Below, piece after piece: positions 61,260 through 64,000 of a DNA stretch of 64,000 bases (its first letter is position 1; every line of letters begins with the position of its first letter). Origin of the DNA: Saliniplasma sp046497075 (lineage in GTDB: Archaea > Thermoplasmatota > Thermoplasmata > Halarchaeoplasmatales > Halarchaeoplasmataceae). The translations under genes and the position numbers were made by a program. The notes beneath the pieces are model-generated. The model was not told the origin of the DNA, ran no database searches, and saw only the letters and a list, made by a program, of their open reading frames with translations. The DNA lies in the NCBI GenBank assembly GCA_046497075.1, contig JAWOGF010000031.1:1-64000 (forward strand), read 5' to 3'.

Positions 61260-61979
61260 CTAGGTTCCTTTACTCATACTGGATTTTCCGCTTGATGAAC
61301 TCTTCTGTTTAGTTAGATACGGTTTGAGACTAGAAGCGAATTGTTTCAGGGTCAAACTCTGCAGCCAAACTTTACCTGGACCCCGCAGTGTAGTAACGAA
61401 CATACCTTCGCCTGAAAAAAGCATACTTTTCACTTTTCCGGTTCTCTGAACGTCAAAATCCACTGAATCTTCCCAAGCGAGTGAATGGCCTGTAGAAACT
61501 TTCAGTACCTCACCCTGTCTAAGGTCCTTTTCAATAAAATCACCAGATGCATGTATGAAAACGTTACCCTTTCCACTCATCTTTTGAAGTATCATACCAT
61601 GTCCTCCGAATAGTGTCCCACTCAATTTCTTTTGTGAGGCTATATCAAGGTCGACTGTATCTTCAGCACATAAAAACCCATCTTTCTGGACTAAAAATTG
61701 TTTATTACCATCAAGTTTTAAAGCCTTAATAGTACCTGGATAGGTCCCTCCGAATGCCACTATACCCGTACCAGCAGAAGGTGTAAATTCAGTCATAAAA
61801 AAAGATTCGCCGGATATTTTCCTTTTTAACCCTTTCATGAAACCCCCTCTTGCCTCGGTTTCCATTTTCATGTTCCCGCTCATATATACCATGGAACCTG
61901 CTTCGCCATATACATTTTCGCCCGATTTAAGTTGTAATGCTACGACCTGTAGATTCTTTCCATAAGTTTTGTATTTCAT
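61260..61979 (-). CDS. TIGR00266/AIM24-family protein
   Basis: 239 residues of beta-rich repeats: LQVVALQLKSGENVYGEAGSM, then SFFMTEFTPSAGTG, IALKLDGNKQFLVQKDGFLC-like, FIHASGDFIEKDL and GHSLAWEDSVDFDVQRTG. These match the AIM24/TIGR00266 family (tryptophan RNA-binding attenuator-like beta fold). Function unknown in archaea. The Ser/Lys-rich tail is unconserved. ATG 61979. Confidence 0.88.
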   Translation of the reverse strand: MKYKTYGKNLQVVALQLKSGENVYGEAGSMVYMSGNMKMETEARGGFMKGLKRKISGESFFMTEFTPSAGTGIVAFGGTYPGTIKALKLDGNKQFLVQKDGFLCAEDTVDLDIASQKKLSGTLFGGHGMILQKMSGKGNVFIHASGDFIEKDLRQGEVLKVSTGHSLAWEDSVDFDVQRTGKVKSMLFSGEGMFVTTLRGPGKVWLQSLTLKQFASSLKPYLTKQKSSSSGKSSMSKGT

Positions 61980-62011
61980 GCGTATTGAATCGTAAATATG
62001 ATTTATAAAAT

Positions 62012-63265
62012 TTATTCTCTTAAAAAAGCCAGTTTTCCATTTTTATACACCTGTTCAACCAAATTCACTCCAAAATGATATGGGATATGCAAATGGTTCG
62101 CTACATCTAAGATCACAAAATCCGCTTTACTCCCCTTATCGAGGTTCCCGATATCCGTTCTATCGAGAGCTAGAGCGGCGTTTATAGTTGCAGCAGTCAG
62201 CGCTTCACTGGGAGTCATCTTCATATTGAGGCAGGCTAGAGTTATTATCATCTGCATGGATTCCGTATAACAGTTAGGGTTAAGGTCTGTAGCCAGTGCT
62301 ATAGGCATACCAGCATCTATCATCTTTCTAGCTGGTGAGTATTCATCGTCCATCAACATGAAAGGGGTTCCAGGTAAAAGAATTCCTATAACACCTTTTT
62401 CAGCCATCTTGTTGATATCTTCCTCGTTTGTTTTAACTAGATGTTCAGCTGATAATGCTCCAACCTCAGCAGCCATACAACTGCAGCCGATGTTCTTTAT
62501 CTCATCGGCATGAACTCTCAACCCGAGACCTAACTGTTTAGCTTTCTTTAACAATCTACGACTGTTCTCGGTATTAAACACACCCTTTTCACAGAATACG
62601 TCACAGTATTCCGCTAGTTCTTTCTCAACCACCTCTGGAAGTACATTTTCGATGCAGTAATCTATATATTCCCCATGATTATCAAATTCCGGGGGTAAGG
62701 AATGTGCTCCTAAATAAGTCGGTATCAGGTCGATGGGATGTTCTTTATGGATTTCCCTGATAACTTCTAAACTTTTGATCTCGTTCTCCTTATCCAACCC
62801 ATAGCCGCTCTTTGCTTCTGCAGTGGTAGTCCCGTGTTCAAGCATTCGATCCAGACGTTTTTTAGTCTCTTCTTTCAATCTAGCTTTACTAGCTTCTCTA
62901 GTGGATCTTACAGTTCTCAATATACCCCCTCCAGCTTCAAGTATCTCCATATATGTTTTTCCTTTTATCTTCATACCAAGTTCATCTTCCCTTGAACCTG
63001 CAAAAACTAGATGTGTATGTGGATCGACGAAACCGGGTATAACCGTTTTACCGGTTGCATCTACTTCTTTTTCAGCAGAGTATTTTGATAATATCTTTTC
63101 AGAAGAGCCATTGTCGATTACCTTAGAATCATCTACTGCAAGGGCACCATTTTTTATCAGGCCGGTTTCCCGCATCTCATCTCCTGTCCTTGGTGGTTCT
63201 GGACCAACCAGTGTATGTAATTCGGAGCAGTTATGAACTATCAGATCAACTTTCATGGGCATCAT
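62012..63265 (-). CDS. hutI: Imidazolonepropionase
   Basis: 417 residues, amidohydrolase fold. GFVDPHTHLVFAGSR (metal HxH), TAEAKSGYGLD, YLGAHSLPPEF, LGLRVHADEI (metal His), ALSAEHLVKT and ATDLNPNCY are hallmarks of HutI, which opens imidazolone propionate to formimino-glutamate in histidine degradation. No other hut genes are in view. The start cluster ATG-ATG-CCC-ATG (63265, 63262, 63256) is preceded by TAATAAATAA at leaderless distance. Confidence 0.95.
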   Translation of the reverse strand: MMPMKVDLIVHNCSELHTLVGPEPPRTGDEMRETGLIKNGALAVDDSKVIDNGSSEKILSKYSAEKEVDATGKTVIPGFVDPHTHLVFAGSREDELGMKIKGKTYMEILEAGGGILRTVRSTREASKARLKEETKKRLDRMLEHGTTTAEAKSGYGLDKENEIKSLEVIREIHKEHPIDLIPTYLGAHSLPPEFDNHGEYIDYCIENVLPEVVEKELAEYCDVFCEKGVFNTENSRRLLKKAKQLGLGLRVHADEIKNIGCSCMAAEVGALSAEHLVKTNEEDINKMAEKGVIGILLPGTPFMLMDDEYSPARKMIDAGMPIALATDLNPNCYTESMQMIITLACLNMKMTPSEALTAATINAALALDRTDIGNLDKGSKADFVILDVANHLHIPYHFGVNLVEQVYKNGKLAFLRE

Positions 63266-63301
63266 ATTTACAGTATCGATTCGATTATTTATTAATGACT
63301 A

Positions 63302-63457
63302 TCAGAAAAGCCCCATTTCTCTAAACAATATGAATACGAATACGATTATCCCAATTATCATCGCGATCACCGCCCATATCTGACCTATAGTGATCAGGAT
63401 ATACAATTTTGCCTTCTTTTCGGGAGTGTCAAAATATTTTTCTATCAGATCTTTCAA
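63302..63457 (-). CDS. 51-residue single-pass membrane protein downstream of the ATP synthase D gene
   Basis: From TTG 63457, with GGGGATC 4 nt upstream, a 51-codon frame reads MKDLIEKYFDTPEKKAKLYI, then a strongly hydrophobic helix (LITIGQIWAVIAMIIGIIVF) and a short end. Only 9 nt separate it from the atpD stop, on the same strand. The frame, ribosome-binding site and clear transmembrane helix support a real gene. It could be an ATP synthase accessory protein or simply a cotranscribed small membrane protein. Confidence 0.6.
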   Translation of the reverse strand: MKDLIEKYFDTPEKKAKLYILITIGQIWAVIAMIIGIIVFVFILFREMGLF

Positions 63458-63466
63458 TATGATCCC

Positions 63467-64000
63467 CTATGCTTCTTTCTCTTCCATTATAGATTTTATC
63501 TTCTTTCTCCGGAAGAAATCTTCTCTTTCCCTCTCCTCGAGTTGTCTCTCGATATATTCTATTGTAGCCTCCAACTTCGGGATGTAAATATATTCCAAAG
63601 CGTTAACTCTTCTTTTTGCTTTCTCTATTTCATCAGCTAGCCTGGTCAATTTACCTTCGACCTCAGCAAGTTGTAGAGCCATTTCCAAAGCTTCTCTGAA
63701 ATCTTCTACAGCCTCATCGAGTTTGACAGAGGTATCCGCATAACCATAAAACTTCTTTGACGGAACATCCGGAATGAAAGAAGGTACTTTTACACCCATA
63801 ATATTATCGGATTCTATATCCACCCCGTCCATCGATATTGCTCCATCAGCTATACTTCTGATCTCATTCGTACCCATCAGCATCTCAGATTCGATAAGAG
63901 ATTCATAACTTATTTCTAAATCATCTTCTAGTTCTTTACGGAGCTTTTTTCTCTTGTCGACTACTTTAAAAAACTCATTTATAAGTGCGTCTTTTTTTTC
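63467..64000 (-). CDS. atpD: A-type ATP synthase subunit D (5' end beyond window)
   Basis: 177 residues visible, and the frame stays open to the right edge (VVDKRKKLRKELEDDLEISYE upstream of the first internal ATG at 63883). The central-stalk coiled-coil pattern is clear: LLMGTNEIR-like MLMGTNEIRSIADGAIS, LAEVEGKLTRLADEIEKAKR, RVNALEYIYIPKLEATIEYI, ERQLEEREREDFFRRKKIK. Subunit D with F forms the rotor shaft of the A1 domain. About 30 N-terminal residues are missing. Confidence 0.95.
   Translation of the reverse strand, partial: EKKDALINEFFKVVDKRKKLRKELEDDLEISYESLIESEMLMGTNEIRSIADGAISMDGVDIESDNIMGVKVPSFIPDVPSKKFYGYADTSVKLDEAVEDFREALEMALQLAEVEGKLTRLADEIEKAKRRVNALEYIYIPKLEATIEYIERQLEEREREDFFRRKKIKSIMEEKEA

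Overview
The window is a gene-dense, AT-rich piece of an archaeal chromosome. Archaeal hallmarks include the S13-S4-S11-RNA polymerase D ribosomal operon, a KEOPS Cgi121 subunit, a GPN-loop GTPase, archaeal-type CCA-adding enzyme, bifunctional FBP aldolase/phosphatase, ApgM, DtdA, CTP-dependent riboflavin kinase, an A-type ATP synthase D subunit, a PGF-CTERM surface protein, and an archaeal SRP RNA. Many starts look leaderless, with a TATA-like box about 25-30 nt upstream. Others have a GGTGAT/GAGG Shine-Dalgarno, and several genes appear to start with TTG or GTG. This fits a euryarchaeal lineage (Thermoplasmatota-like or an uncultured relative), but no 16S rRNA is present and I cannot place it more precisely.

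Layout. 1-2512: three family-2 glycosyltransferases and ribulose-phosphate epimerase. 2516-7377: CCA-adding enzyme, then the split glycine decarboxylase (gcvPA-gcvPB) translationally coupled to a MobB/Fe-S fusion. 7426-16845: one giant (about 3139 aa) secreted, membrane-anchored subtilase with two tandem ~2.27-kb modules, a heptad coiled coil and an acidic tail. 17126-20525: Cgi121, FBP aldolase/phosphatase, Mth938-like protein, FAH-family hydrolase. 20545-21362: an IS200-type element. 21585-24192: a candidate cassette at the 3' end of tRNA-Leu, bounded by a perfect 30-bp direct repeat. 24372-26699: the ribosomal/RNAP operon. 26943-35708: GPN GTPase, ArsR-like regulator, two candidate micro-ORFs, a very long coiled-coil protein, aminotransferase, argF, purC, Nudix, PAC2. 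35837-41082: Hps-RraA fusion, DtdA, Fe-S and phosphoesterase genes. 41403-44384: sulfate activation (RHH regulator, sat, DHH, cysC). 44406-48789: PIN, ribK, a K+-channel-like pair, purQ, tRNA-Pro, a histidine-free beta-helix protein, tRNA-Gly. 48907-55016: four consecutive PAS/GAF sensor genes with no kinase domain. 55125-64000: transporter, SRP RNA, Trm9-like methyltransferase, DUF92, ApgM, adenosine-specific kinase, small membrane proteins, AIM24-like protein, imidazolonepropionase, and a partial ATP synthase D gene.

How the genes work together. Fbp and ApgM point to gluconeogenesis. Hps-RraA plus Rpe can supply ribulose-5-P and xylulose-5-P without an oxidative pentose pathway. GcvPA/PB and HutI indicate amino-acid catabolism. 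Sat-DHH-CysC would make PAPS, with no reductase nearby. The most interesting regions are the tRNA-Leu cassette, the kinase-less PAS/GAF cluster, the giant protease, the micro-ORF/inverted-repeat locus at 28.7-28.95 kb, and the repeat-rich leader of the sulfate-activation genes.
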